From NCBI RefSeq assembly GCF_047553045.1, contig NZ_CP180208.1:806001-870000 (forward strand): a DNA stretch of 64,000 bases, written 5' to 3'. This DNA comes from Sphingomonas_L flavalba_A. GTDB lineage: Bacteria; Pseudomonadota; Alphaproteobacteria; Sphingomonadales; Sphingomonadaceae. The position numbers were made by a program, and so were the translations under genes. Below the pieces are notes generated by a model that searched no databases, was not told where the DNA came from, and saw only the letters and a program-made list of their open reading frames with translations. Below are positions 16,544 through 26,126 of the stretch, in pieces; position 1 is the first letter of the stretch; the number at the start of each line of letters is the position of its first letter.

Positions 16544-19273
16544 ATGACGGTATTTGCGGCGCGGCTGGCGGCTGTGCTTTTGCTTGGTGTGTCCGCGGCG
16601 GCGCAGGCTGCCCAGCCGGGCGAGGCGGGTGCCGGCTTCAACCCGGATGAGGAGCTTGACGAGGAAATCGTCATTACCGGCCAGAAGCCGCGCGGGTCGG
16701 TGATCGGCGACATCCAGCCGGAATTACAGCTGAACGCCGCGGATATCCGCGCCTATGGCGTGGCGACGATCGCCGAACTGCTCGATGAATTGTCGGCGGA
16801 AACACGCAGCGACCGGGGCAGCGGCGGCGCGCCGGTGGTGTTGCTCAACGGCAAGCGGATTTCCGGCTTTTCGGAAATCCGCGACATCCCGACCGAGGCG
16901 ATCCAGCGCACCGAGATCCTGCCGGAAGAAGTGGCGCTGAAATACGGCTACCGCGCCGACCAGAAGGTGGTGAACATCGTTCTGCGCCGCCGCTTCCGCG
17001 CGACGACGGTGGAGGCGGACGGGCGGACCAGCACCGACGGCGGCGGCACCGCCGTCCAGCTGGAGGGCACGCGCTTCCAGATTCGCGGCGACAACCGGTT
17101 GAACCTCAGCGTCGAATATCGCCACGCCGATCCGCTGCGCGAAAGCCAGCGCGATCTGGTGTCGCGTGCGGTCGGCGCGCCGTTCGCCGCCGCCGGTAAT
17201 GTCGGTGCGGCGGGCGGTGGAGAAATCGATCCGGCGCTCAGCGCGCTGGCTGGCGAACCGGTGACCATTGCCGGGGTGACCGCCGGCGCGGCGGGCGGGA
17301 TACCGTCACTCGCCGATTTCGTCGCGACCGCCGGTATCCCGCACCTCGACGACGTGACCCGTTACCGCACGCTGCGGCCGGCCAGCGAGCAGTTGTCGCT
17401 GAACGCGGTGCTCAGCCGGACGGTGCTCGGCAATGTCTCGGCCACGGTCAATGCCAGCCTTGACGTGACTGGCAGCGATTCGCTGAACGGCCTGCCCGGC
17501 ATCAGTGTGATCGTGCCGGCGGCCAGCCCGTTCTCGCCCTTCGCCGACGATGTCACGCTTTACCGCTATCCCGCCGGCTTCGGGCCGCTGCGCCAGCGGG
17601 TGCGCGGTGTATCCGGCCATGCCGGGGTCGCGTTGAGCGGGATGGTCGCCGACTGGACATGGTCGCTGACCGGCAATTACGACCATGGCGAAAGCCGTAC
17701 GGTCAGCGATGCCGGGCTGGACGCCAGCGCTTTGCAGGCGCGTCTCTCCGCCGGCGACCCGACGCTCAACCCCTATGGCGTATTGCCGGACGGGTTGGTC
17801 GCGCCGCGCGCGGCCAATCGGGCGCGCGGCATTTCGGATAGCGGCACGCTGGAACTGGTGGTCAGCGGCACGCTGGCGCGGTTGCCGGCCGGGGCGGTGA
17901 CGACGACGGTCAAGGCCGGCGGCGCGGCGACCGGTTTCGAAAGCCGCTCCTGGCGCAACGGCATCGCCACCGCCGGCAGCCTGTCGCGCGAAACCGGGTC
18001 CGGCCAGCTCAACCTCGACCTGCCGATCGCCAGCCGGCGTAATCAGGTGCTCGCGGCGCTCGGCGACCTCAGCGTCAATTTCAACGCCGCCGTCGATCAG
18101 GTGTCTGACTTCGGCACGCTCACCACGATCGGCTATGGCGCCAACTGGTCGCCGACCCCGGCGCTGCGGCTGATCGCGTCGGTCACCAACGACGAAGCGG
18201 CGCCGGGCATGCAGCAACTGGGCAACCCGGTGGTACTGACGCCCGACGTGCGGGTGTTCGACTATATCCGCGGCGTCACCGCCTCCGTCACCCAGATCGA
18301 CGGCGGCAACGCCGCGCTGCGCGCCACCGAACGGCGGGTGATCAAGCTCGGCGCCAATCTGAAGCCGACCGACAGCCTGACGCTCAGCGCCAATTTCATC
18401 AGCCGCCGCATCCGCAACCCGGTGGCGGCGCTGCCGGCGCCGACGGCGGAGATAGAGGCGGCCTTCCCCGATCGGTTCGTGCGCGATGCGGACGGCATAT
18501 TGGTTCAGGTCGATGCGCGGCCGGTCAACTTCGCGCGGCGCAGCGGCAGTGAATTGCGCTGGGGGTTCAATTTCTCTCAGCGGCTGAAAACCTCCGAACG
18601 GGTGGCCGAGGCGCTGCGCGAGGCGGCGCGTGAACGCTGGGCGGCGATGGCTGCCGCGCGCAACGCGGCGGGGCAGGGGCCGCAGGGACAGGGAACGCAG
18701 GAGCCGGGCGCGCAGGGGCAGCGGCGCGGGCCGGGGCGTGGCGCCGGTGGCCCGCCGGGCGGCGGCTTTGGCGGGCGCGGCGGGGGCGGGCAGGCCGGCG
18801 GCCGGCTGCAACTGGCGCTCTATCACACCTGGCATTTCCGCGATGATGTGCTGGTCCGCCCCGGTCTGCCGGTGCTCGATCTGCTCGGCGGCGACGCGGT
18901 CGGCGGGCGCGGCGGACAGGCACGGCACGAACTGGAACTGCGCGCCGGCGTGTCGAAAGATGGTTATGGCCTGCGCCTGACCGGCGACTGGCAGAGCGCG
19001 ACGCGGGTCAGCGGCGGCAGCAGCGGTACGCTGCGCTTTTCCGACCTCGCGACGGTCAATCTGCGGCTGTTCGCCAATCTCGGCCAGATTCCGTCACTGG
19101 CGCGGCAACGCTGGGCGCAAGGCGCACGGGTGTCGCTCTCCGTCGACAACATCTTCAACGCCCGCCAGACGGTGCGCGATGCGAGCGGCGTCGTCCCGAT
19201 CAGCTACCAGCCCGGCTATCTCGACCCGATGGGCCGCACCGTCCGCGTCAACCTCCGCAAGCTGTTCTTCTGA
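16544..19273 (+). CDS. TonB-dependent receptor-like outer membrane protein with Gly/Gln-rich insert
   Basis: 909 residues. A signal peptide (about 1-23) is followed by EEIVITGQKPRGSVIGDI, which resembles a TonB box, and a plug domain (about 50-150: ELLDELSAETRSDRGSGGAPVVLLNGKRISGF). A beta-barrel ends RTVRVNLRKLFF with terminal Phe. Residues about 700-745 are an unusual Gly, Gln, Arg and Pro-rich, low-complexity loop, beyond which barrel strands resume (LQLALYHTWHFRDD). It transports an unknown ligand. It starts 28 bp after the oxidoreductase gene and may be co-transcribed with it. Confidence 0.85.
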   Translation: MTVFAARLAAVLLLGVSAAAQAAQPGEAGAGFNPDEELDEEIVITGQKPRGSVIGDIQPELQLNAADIRAYGVATIAELLDELSAETRSDRGSGGAPVVLLNGKRISGFSEIRDIPTEAIQRTEILPEEVALKYGYRADQKVVNIVLRRRFRATTVEADGRTSTDGGGTAVQLEGTRFQIRGDNRLNLSVEYRHADPLRESQRDLVSRAVGAPFAAAGNVGAAGGGEIDPALSALAGEPVTIAGVTAGAAGGIPSLADFVATAGIPHLDDVTRYRTLRPASEQLSLNAVLSRTVLGNVSATVNASLDVTGSDSLNGLPGISVIVPAASPFSPFADDVTLYRYPAGFGPLRQRVRGVSGHAGVALSGMVADWTWSLTGNYDHGESRTVSDAGLDASALQARLSAGDPTLNPYGVLPDGLVAPRAANRARGISDSGTLELVVSGTLARLPAGAVTTTVKAGGAATGFESRSWRNGIATAGSLSRETGSGQLNLDLPIASRRNQVLAALGDLSVNFNAAVDQVSDFGTLTTIGYGANWSPTPALRLIASVTNDEAAPGMQQLGNPVVLTPDVRVFDYIRGVTASVTQIDGGNAALRATERRVIKLGANLKPTDSLTLSANFISRRIRNPVAALPAPTAEIEAAFPDRFVRDADGILVQVDARPVNFARRSGSELRWGFNFSQRLKTSERVAEALREAARERWAAMAAARNAAGQGPQGQGTQEPGAQGQRRGPGRGAGGPPGGGFGGRGGGGQAGGRLQLALYHTWHFRDDVLVRPGLPVLDLLGGDAVGGRGGQARHELELRAGVSKDGYGLRLTGDWQSATRVSGGSSGTLRFSDLATVNLRLFANLGQIPSLARQRWAQGARVSLSVDNIFNARQTVRDASGVVPISYQPGYLDPMGRTVRVNLRKLFF

Positions 19274-19300
19274 CCCGCGCCCGGATCGCCATCCTTGGGG

Positions 19301-19594
19301 CTATCGCTTGCGGACGAATTCGGCGCGCAGCACCAGCCCCTTGATGCCTTCGTAGCGGCAGTCGATCTCCTGCGCGTCGCCGGTCAGGCGGATGCTTTTG
19401 ATGACGGTGCCGCGTTTCAGCGTCTGGTTGGTGCCCTTGACCTTCAGGTCCTTGATCAGTGTCACGCTGTCGCCGTCGGCCAGCGGATTGCCGACGGCAT
19501 CGCGGACGTCGACGGCGGCGGCGCTGCTGGCAAGGGTCGACCGGGCAACCCATTCGCCCGATTCCTCGTCATAGACATAGTCGTCGTCGCTCAT
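19301..19594 (-). CDS. PhnA-domain (YjdM-like) protein lacking the N-terminal zinc ribbon
   Basis: 97 residues. The C-terminal half (DSVTLIKDLKVKGTNQTLKRGTVIKSIRLTGDAQEIDCRYEGIKGLVLRAEFVRK) is the PhnA/YjdM domain. Full-length PhnA proteins start with a CxxC zinc ribbon; here the N-terminus is short and acidic (MSDDDYVYDEESGEWV) with no cysteine pair. Despite the name, PhnA/YjdM has no proven role in phosphonate use. The gene is followed closely by the S10 peptidase gene upstream on the same strand (23 bp). Confidence 0.88.
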   Translation of the reverse strand: MSDDDYVYDEESGEWVARSTLASSAAAVDVRDAVGNPLADGDSVTLIKDLKVKGTNQTLKRGTVIKSIRLTGDAQEIDCRYEGIKGLVLRAEFVRKR

Positions 19595-19617
19595 CGCAAT
19601 GCGTCGCTCCCCGTTGG

Positions 19618-21111
19618 TCAGGCGCCGGCACCGTAGAGCGCCCGCGCGTCGCGGCGGAAGGCCGCGGAACTGTCCGGGCGCGAATAGAACATATGCCCGC
19701 CGGGGTACATATGCAGCTGGATGCGCTCCGCCTGGCCAAAGCCGGGCATCTGGTCGAGGATCAGGCGCGACCCGAAATAGGGGCAGGACAGGTCGTCCCA
19801 GCCGTGAACGATCATCGCCTTCATCTTCGGGTCGACGGCGATCGCCTTGCGCAGGTCGGTAACCGGCGTGTCGCTTTCGTCACGGTCCCATAGCCGGCCG
19901 ACATCGTAGGACAGCGTCGCGTAATGCGCCTCGCTCTTCCAGCCGACCTGATTGGTGATGAAGTCGACGGCGGCGCTGGTCGTCGGTGCGATGATCCCGT
20001 CGAGCAGCGGGTCGCCGTAATTCGGCTCCGCCGCCGCCGGGAACGGGTCATAGGCGGTGACGTTGGAATCGTAGACGCTGCCGATCTGCCCGGTCGCGCG
20101 GTGCACCTCGCGCAGATAGGTGCGGATATCGACCCGCCCGTCCAGCCGCCGGACCAGCGCCGGGTCCAGCCCGGTATAGGCCGCGACCCGCGCCGAAAGC
20201 CGGTCGGTCGCCGCCTTGTCCTTGGCGCCTTTCAGGAAATCGCTGACGAATTCGCCGCGCGCATAATCCTCCACCTCGGCCATCGTCTCGGCCGACAGCT
20301 TGCCCTGCCGCTCGAAATGGCCGGCCGCCATCGCCGGCAGGTTGATCGCCCAAGGCAGCGGCGACAGGCTGGTCTCCTCACCGATCGCCGCCGGGTCGAG
20401 GTAGGGCGATACCATGATCAGCCCGCTCATCCCGACGCCCAGCCGGCTCTGCAGTTCGTAGGCGAGGCGCGGCACCCGGTAGCCGCCATAGCTTTCGCCG
20501 ATCAGGTACTTGCGGCTGGTCATTCGCCCGTATTTGACCAGCCAGTCGTAGACGACGCGGCTCAGATACTCGATGTCGCTCTTGGCGGTGTAGAACGCCT
20601 TCTTGCTTTCCGCCTCGTCGACCAGACTGCGGGAAAATCCGGTGCCGACCGGGTCGATGAACACCATGTCGGTGAAGTCGATCCAGGTGCCGGGGTTGTC
20701 GCGCTGCACCGCGCTGTCCGACGCGCTGTCGCCGGCGGCGCCGAACGGCACCCGCTTCGGCCCGATCGCCCCCATGTTGAGGAAGACGGAGGCCGCGCCC
20801 GGCCCGCCGTTGAACGCGAATGTCACCGGCCGCGCCGTCGCCGCGCCGGGGACGACATAGGCGGTGTAGACGACTTCGCCGATCGCCTTGCCCCTGGCGT
20901 CGCGCAGGGTGATGTGGCCAACCGTCGCCTTGTATTTGATCACTCGCCCGTCGACCGTCACCGCCTGGTCGATCGTCTTGTCCTCCGACATCGGCGGCAG
21001 GCTGATCTCCGCTTTCGGCGCCTCCTTGGCGGCGGGCGCATCCGCTGCTGTTGCGGGCATGGGCAGGGCGGTCAGGGCGGTGGCGGCAAGGGCGGCGAGA
21101 AGCAGGCGCAT
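19618..21111 (-). CDS. S10-family serine carboxypeptidase, secreted
   Basis: 497 residues from ATG 21109-21111, which begins a good signal peptide (MRLLLAALAATALTALPMPATA); upstream in-frame sequence to 21162 would spoil it. The catalytic triad of family S10 is visible: nucleophile Ser in YLIGESYGGYRVP, Asp in IVHGWDDLSCPY, and His in YPGGHMFYS. FAFNGGPGAASVFLNMG is the oxyanion/carboxylate-binding region. It removes C-terminal residues from peptides in the periplasm. With the S9 and M28 peptidases nearby it forms a protein-scavenging set, though they are not one operon. Confidence 0.92.
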   Translation of the reverse strand: MRLLLAALAATALTALPMPATAADAPAAKEAPKAEISLPPMSEDKTIDQAVTVDGRVIKYKATVGHITLRDARGKAIGEVVYTAYVVPGAATARPVTFAFNGGPGAASVFLNMGAIGPKRVPFGAAGDSASDSAVQRDNPGTWIDFTDMVFIDPVGTGFSRSLVDEAESKKAFYTAKSDIEYLSRVVYDWLVKYGRMTSRKYLIGESYGGYRVPRLAYELQSRLGVGMSGLIMVSPYLDPAAIGEETSLSPLPWAINLPAMAAGHFERQGKLSAETMAEVEDYARGEFVSDFLKGAKDKAATDRLSARVAAYTGLDPALVRRLDGRVDIRTYLREVHRATGQIGSVYDSNVTAYDPFPAAAEPNYGDPLLDGIIAPTTSAAVDFITNQVGWKSEAHYATLSYDVGRLWDRDESDTPVTDLRKAIAVDPKMKAMIVHGWDDLSCPYFGSRLILDQMPGFGQAERIQLHMYPGGHMFYSRPDSSAAFRRDARALYGAGA

Positions 21112-21201
21112 CGGGGAAACCTCGCGGGATTGGAAGCGCTTGGGCTTAATCCATGCTCCCAAAGTATGAAAGGCCTCCCGTCAAGGCGCGCGCGAGAGCG
21201 C

Positions 21202-22686
21202 CTATTGCGGCAGCACCGCCGCGATCGCCGTCTGCCACCCGGCCAGCCGCGCAGTGCGCGCGTCGGCGGGAAGGGCTGGTTCAAAGCCGGTCGTCGCGCC
21301 GCGCATCGCCGTTGCATCTTCCAGCGTCGGGAACAGCCCGGCGCCAACCCCGGCGAGCATCGCCGCGCCCATCGCCGTCGTCTCGACGAAGGCCGGGCGC
21401 TCGACCGGAATCGCCAGCATGTCGGCCAGGTCCTGGGCGATCCAGTCGTTCGCTGCCATGCCGCCGTCGATGCGCAACCGGGCCCAGTCGGCGCCGTCGG
21501 CGGCAAAGGCGGTTTTCAGGTCATGAGTTTGGTGGGCCATCGCCTCGGCGGCGGCGCGGACGATGTGGGCGCGCCCGGCCGAAAAACTGAGACCGGACAG
21601 GGCGCCGCGCGCCTCCGGTTCCCACCATGGCGCGCCGAGGCCGGACAGGGCGGGGACCAGATAGACGCCGCCATTGTCGGCAACGGAACGGGCCAGCGCT
21701 TCCGTCTCCGCCGCCTCCGCGATCAGGCCCAGCCCGTCGCGCAGCCATTTGATCAGGCTGCCGGCGACGAACACCGATCCTTCCAGCGCGTAATGGCGCC
21801 GTCCGTCGATCTGGTGGGCGACGGTGGCGAGCAGCCGGTTGCGCGATGTCGGCAGGCGGGCGCCGGTGGCGGTCAGCACGAAGGCGCCGGTGCCGTAAGT
21901 CGCCTTGGTGTCGCCAGGGGACAAGCATGCCTGACCGATCGTCGCCGCCTGCTGGTCGCCGGCGAGGCCGCAGATCGGGATCGGCGTGCCGAACAGGTCC
22001 GCCGCCGTTTCGCCGAACTGCCCGGCACAATCGACGATTTCCGGCAGGATGGTGCGGGGCACCCCGAACAGGTCGCACAGTCCATCGTCCCAGCCGCCGC
22101 TGCCGATCGCCATCAGCGCGGTGCGCGAAGCATTGGTCGCGTCGCTGACGTGCAGGCCGCCGGTCAGTTTCCACACCAGCCAGGATTCGACCGTGCCGAC
22201 CGCCAGTCGCTCCCCCGCCGCGCGCAATTGCGGCCAGTTGTCCAGCGCCCAGCCGATCTTGGATGCGGAGAAATAGGGATCGAGCAGCAGGCCGGTCCGC
22301 GCCTGCACCGAGGGTTCGTGCCCGGCCTCGCGCAGCGCGCGGCAGGTGTCGGCGGTGCGCCGGTCCTGCCAGACGATCGCCGGGCACAGCGGCTCACCGG
22401 TCGCCTTGTCCCAGAACAGGATCGTTTCGCGCTGGTTGGTGATACCGATCGCGGCGATCCGGCCCGGCCCGCCGGCCGCGGCAACCATTGCCCGTGCGCA
22501 GGCAAGGCTGCGCGCCCAGATTTCGGCCGCGTCATGCTCGACCAGTCCGGGGGCCGGGTAATGCTGGGTCAGCGCGGCGCTCTCGCTGCCCAGCACCGTG
22601 CCGTCCGCTGCGAACAGCATCGCCCGCGTCGACGTCGTGCCCTCGTCGATGACCAGGATCAGGTTGCGCACGTCGCCGCCGCTCAA
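21202..22686 (-). CDS. glpK: Glycerol kinase
   Basis: 494 residues, matching FGGY-family glycerol kinase, which phosphorylates glycerol with ATP. Motifs are VIDEGTTSTRAMLF (N-terminal phosphate loop), GITNQRETILFWDKATGEPL and the C-terminal LRIDGGMAANDWIAQDLADML. The initiation codon is TTG at 22684-22686, overlapping the M28 peptidase stop as TTGA; an in-frame GTG at 22669-22671 is an alternative closer to the usual family start. No glpD or glpF is adjacent. Translation is probably coupled to the upstream peptidase. Confidence 0.95.
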   Translation of the reverse strand: MSGGDVRNLILVIDEGTTSTRAMLFAADGTVLGSESAALTQHYPAPGLVEHDAAEIWARSLACARAMVAAAGGPGRIAAIGITNQRETILFWDKATGEPLCPAIVWQDRRTADTCRALREAGHEPSVQARTGLLLDPYFSASKIGWALDNWPQLRAAGERLAVGTVESWLVWKLTGGLHVSDATNASRTALMAIGSGGWDDGLCDLFGVPRTILPEIVDCAGQFGETAADLFGTPIPICGLAGDQQAATIGQACLSPGDTKATYGTGAFVLTATGARLPTSRNRLLATVAHQIDGRRHYALEGSVFVAGSLIKWLRDGLGLIAEAAETEALARSVADNGGVYLVPALSGLGAPWWEPEARGALSGLSFSAGRAHIVRAAAEAMAHQTHDLKTAFAADGADWARLRIDGGMAANDWIAQDLADMLAIPVERPAFVETTAMGAAMLAGVGAGLFPTLEDATAMRGATTGFEPALPADARTARLAGWQTAIAAVLPQ

Positions 22687-24356
22687 TCGCCGCTGCGCCG
22701 GGTCGCGCTCTCATCCCGCCTGGCGCGAAATTCCGAATCCGCGCTCCAGTTCGGCCAGGCCCGGCTGTTGGCCAGATCGCGGCCGACGGCATAAAGCAGC
22801 GCCATGTCGGGGCCAACGCCGCTCAGGTCCCAATCGGCGCTCCATTCGTCGGCGGGTTGGTGATACTGGTTCAGCGTATAGGCTTTGGACAGTTCCTCGC
22901 CGCGCGCCCGGCCACCGTCGATCAGGTCGCCGCCGGCGCCGAACGAGACGGCGGGAACGCCCTGCTTGGCGAAGGGGAAATGGTCAGACCGATAGAACAG
23001 TCCCGCTTCGGGCCGGGGGTCCGGGCTGAAACTGCGGCCCAGTTTCCGGCCCTCGGCGACCAGCAGGTCGAGCAGGCCGAGTTTCGCCGAACCGGATATG
23101 CTGAAATCGCGGGCGGCACCGGCGCCGATCGTCGCGTCCATGTTGATGACGCCGGCGGTCGTCGCCAGCGGGTAGACCGGGTTGCTGGCGTAATATTCGG
23201 AGCCGAGCAGCCCCTTCTCCTCGGCGGTGACGGCCAGGAAGATGATCGATCGGTCGGTGCGCGGCGCGGCGGCAAAGGCGCGCGCCATTTCCAGCATCAT
23301 CGCGATGCCAGACGCATTGTCGCGCGCGCCGTTGTAGATGCGGTCGCCGCGCGCGTCGGGTTCGCCGATGCCCAGATGGTCCCAGTGGCCGGAATAGAGC
23401 ACGGTTTCGTCCGGGTGCCGCGCGCCGGGCAGCCGGCCGAGCACGTTGTGTGACACGATCGTCTTCGTCGTCACCGCATAGCGGGCGCTGAATGTCGGTT
23501 TCAGTGTCACCGGCCGGAAATCGCGCTTGCGCGCCGCCGCCTTCATCTGCTCGAAATCGAGGCCTGACGCCTTGAACAGATCGGCGGCCAGGTCGCGCTG
23601 AATCCAGCCTTCCATCGCCGGGTGCTCGGCCGTCGGGTCGGCACGGACGATGTCGAACATCGTGTTGGTGTTGGAATTCTTGACTGTCGGCCAGCCGTAG
23701 GATGCCGGGGCGTATTCGTGGATGACCAGCGCGCCGATCGCGCCCTGCCGTGCCGCTTCCTCGAATTTATACGTCCAGCGGCCGTAATAGGTCATCGCCT
23801 TGCCGCCGAAATCGCCTTCGCCGCCCTCGAAATCGGGGTCGTTGATCAGCATGACGACAACCTTGCCCTTCAGGTCGGCGCCCTTGAAATCGTCCCAGTC
23901 GCGTTCCGGTGCCCTGACGCCGTAGCCGACGAAAACCAGCGGCGCGCCGGCGATAGCGACTTCGGTCTGGCCGGTCATCGCGGCGCGGATCGCGATCTCC
24001 TCGCCCTGGGTCAGCGCGCGGGTCTTGCCGTCGGTGGTGATCGACACCGCCGGGGTGCCGGCGATGTCGGCCTGCAGCAACGGCACGTCCTGCGTCCAGC
24101 CGCGCACGCCGTTCACCGCCGGTCCGCCCGGTTCCAGCCCGGCCGCCTTCATCTTGTCGATCAGGAAGGCGATTGTTTTGGTCTCTCCGGCGGTGCCCGG
24201 TCCGCGCCCCTCGAACGAATCGTCGGCAAGGGTGCGAATGTCGGCACTGATCCGCGCCGTGTCGAACTGCGGGGCGGGCTGGGCGGACAGCGCGGCAGGC
24301 AGCGCGACGGCGCCGGCAAGCAGGATGGCCTTGAAGGGGGACGTAAGCGGTGACAT
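22683..24356 (-). CDS. M28-family metallopeptidase with PA domain, secreted
   Basis: 557 residues from ATG 24354-24356 (signal peptide FKAILLAGAVALPAALSA). A protease-associated insert lies in the first half (about 140-280). The co-catalytic zinc site of M28 aminopeptidases follows: SGHWDHLGIG (His, Asp), YNGARDNASGIAMML (bridging Asp), AVTAEEKGLLGSEYY (catalytic Glu pair), NMDATIG (Asp) and YRSDHFPFAKQG (His). It releases N-terminal amino acids in the periplasm. It is the first gene of a two-gene unit with glpK, with overlapping stop and start. Confidence 0.93.
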   Translation of the reverse strand: MSPLTSPFKAILLAGAVALPAALSAQPAPQFDTARISADIRTLADDSFEGRGPGTAGETKTIAFLIDKMKAAGLEPGGPAVNGVRGWTQDVPLLQADIAGTPAVSITTDGKTRALTQGEEIAIRAAMTGQTEVAIAGAPLVFVGYGVRAPERDWDDFKGADLKGKVVVMLINDPDFEGGEGDFGGKAMTYYGRWTYKFEEAARQGAIGALVIHEYAPASYGWPTVKNSNTNTMFDIVRADPTAEHPAMEGWIQRDLAADLFKASGLDFEQMKAAARKRDFRPVTLKPTFSARYAVTTKTIVSHNVLGRLPGARHPDETVLYSGHWDHLGIGEPDARGDRIYNGARDNASGIAMMLEMARAFAAAPRTDRSIIFLAVTAEEKGLLGSEYYASNPVYPLATTAGVINMDATIGAGAARDFSISGSAKLGLLDLLVAEGRKLGRSFSPDPRPEAGLFYRSDHFPFAKQGVPAVSFGAGGDLIDGGRARGEELSKAYTLNQYHQPADEWSADWDLSGVGPDMALLYAVGRDLANSRAWPNWSADSEFRARRDESATRRSGD

Positions 24357-24524
24357 GGGCGGGAACTCCCGAAAATGGCATGCCTTTCGGCGGATAGCCC
24401 TGTCATAACCCGGCAACGTTCGGCGTCCACCCGTCCCGCGCTGCTACGGTGCCTATTTCCTGTTCGCTGTCGCGCGCCGCGCGGGCATTGACGGCGCCCC
24501 GGCGGCAAGGCCAAGAAATGCCGG

Positions 24525-25742
24525 ATGAGTGAGGACAGGCGGACGATCGGGGAAGCGGCGCTCGACGCGGTGATCGGCCATGACCCGGCACCGGCCGAAG
24601 GCGCGCGCGCGTCGGTCGCCGATCGCCCCTATGTCGATCGCCGCCGCGATCGCCTGCTCGCTTCGCTGACCCTGATCGCCGGCACCGGCCTGCTGCTCGG
24701 CCTGCCCTTTGCTTTGAAGGCGGGCGCGGAATTCTTCCTGCCGGTGACGGCGGCGCTGGTCGTCGCCATCGCCTTCGTGCCGCTGCTCGAATGGCTGGAA
24801 CGGCGGCGGGTGCCGTCCGGGCTGGCCGCGTTCGCCTGCCTGCTGATCTTCATCGCTCTCGCCAACATCGCGCTGGCGGCGATCGTGGTGCCGGCGACGG
24901 CGTGGTTCCAGGCGCTGCCCGAACGCATCCCGCAGATCCAGGCCAATATCGCACCGCTGATCGACGCGTTCGCCAATCTTCAGCGTTTCGTCGATGACAC
25001 GATGCGGATGCTGGTCGCCGGCCCGGTCGCGGCGGCGCAGGCGGAAGCGGTGGCGGCGCCGACCTCGCTGATGGCCTATGTCTCCTCCGCGCCATCGGCG
25101 GCGATCCAGTTGCTGTTCGTGCTGCTCGTCATCTTCTTCTTCCTGTCGGGCTGGACCCGGCTCCGGCGCTGGACGATCACCAGCCGGGGCAGCTTCGACG
25201 GCGCGCTGGCGACGGCGCGGGTGATCCAGAACGTCGTCGATGCGACCTCGGCCTATATCGGCACGATCACCATCATCAACATGGGGCTGGGGCTGGCCGT
25301 CGCGGCGGCGGTCTGGGCGCTTGGTATGCCGTCGCCGCTGATGTGGGGCGGCATCGTCGCGCTGCTCAACTACATCCCCTATCTCGGCCCGATCCTCGCC
25401 GCGGTGCTGATGGCGCTGGGCGGGCTGATGACCTTCAACGAGATCAGCTGGGCGCTGCTGCCGGCGGCGGTGCAGATCGCCTTTCACACGGTCGAGGCGA
25501 ATGTGATCACCCCGCTGATTCTCGGCCGGCGGCTGACGATCAACCCGCTGCTGATCCTGATCTCGCTCAGCTTCTGGGGCTGGGTGTGGGGCACGCCTGG
25601 CGCGCTGCTCGCGGTGCCGCTGCTGATCATCATCCAGACGATCGTCGGCGCCGCCGGCAAGCCGGATATAGCCGGTTTTCTGTTTGAAGACGGCACGCTG
25701 ACCCATGTCGGCGACGACGCGGACGCGGCGGATGACGATTAG
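24525..25742 (+). CDS. AI-2E family (PerM/TqsA-like) membrane transporter
   Basis: 405 residues with about eight membrane segments. The N-terminus is cytoplasmic (to about residue 45); LFALKAG-type and FLPVTAALVVAIAFVPLLEWLERRRVPSGLAAF follow. The conserved C-terminal block has WGGIVALLNYIPYLGPILAAVLMALGGLMTF and TPLILGRRLTINPLLILISLSFWGWVWGTPGALLAVPLLI, typical of AI-2 exporter/PerM-like proteins. The family has mixed functions (autoinducer-2 export, Na+/H+ exchange), so the ligand is unknown. The C-terminus is acidic. It is divergent from the M28 gene and ends 60 bp before tRNA-Asp. Confidence 0.9.
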   Translation: MSEDRRTIGEAALDAVIGHDPAPAEGARASVADRPYVDRRRDRLLASLTLIAGTGLLLGLPFALKAGAEFFLPVTAALVVAIAFVPLLEWLERRRVPSGLAAFACLLIFIALANIALAAIVVPATAWFQALPERIPQIQANIAPLIDAFANLQRFVDDTMRMLVAGPVAAAQAEAVAAPTSLMAYVSSAPSAAIQLLFVLLVIFFFLSGWTRLRRWTITSRGSFDGALATARVIQNVVDATSAYIGTITIINMGLGLAVAAAVWALGMPSPLMWGGIVALLNYIPYLGPILAAVLMALGGLMTFNEISWALLPAAVQIAFHTVEANVITPLILGRRLTINPLLILISLSFWGWVWGTPGALLAVPLLIIIQTIVGAAGKPDIAGFLFEDGTLTHVGDDADAADDD

Positions 25743-25802
25743 GGCCGGCGCATTGCTTGACAGCCCCCGGCCGCTCCCCTAGTTGGCCCGCTCCACGCGC
25801 AA

Positions 25803-25879
<77 letters not shown>

Positions 25880-25919
25880 TCCATCAATGGATGGCGCAGC
25901 GCCTTCATCGCATCGCAGA

Positions 25920-26126
25920 TCAGCGCCAGCGCCCGGTTTCCATCCAGCGCAGCAGCGGTTTCAGCGGCAATATCCAGACGATGCCGAGCACCAGATAGAT
26001 CGGCGCCTGGACCAGCGCCGGCAGTGCCCCGATCACGTCGGAAAATCCGACAACCAATGTAGACCACAGTGCGATCAGCGCGAGGATCAGCAGCATTCCT
26101 GCGGGCTTGCGCCAGTTCGGCTTCAT
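25920..26126 (-). CDS. DUF2842 small membrane protein
   Basis: 68 residues from ATG 26124-26126, which overlaps the preceding cyclo-ligase stop as ATGA (translational coupling). Two membrane helices are evident: PAGMLLILALIALWSTLVVGF and APIYLVLGIVWILPLKPLL, ending RWMETGRW. This KP(S/N)WRK...PLKPLLRWMETGRW pattern fits DUF2842, a small alphaproteobacterial inner-membrane family with no assigned role. Confidence 0.88.
   Translation of the reverse strand: MKPNWRKPAGMLLILALIALWSTLVVGFSDVIGALPALVQAPIYLVLGIVWILPLKPLLRWMETGRWR

Noticed and set aside
16544..19273. Collagen-like or RNA-binding RGG protein
   Set aside because: The Gly-rich stretch is only a loop; plug and barrel parts on both sides show a TonB receptor-like outer membrane protein.
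19924..22794. 956-codon plus-strand frame across the S10 and glycerol kinase genes
   Set aside because: The longest frame here, but it reads through two certain minus-strand genes and their gap with no domain; a GC artefact.
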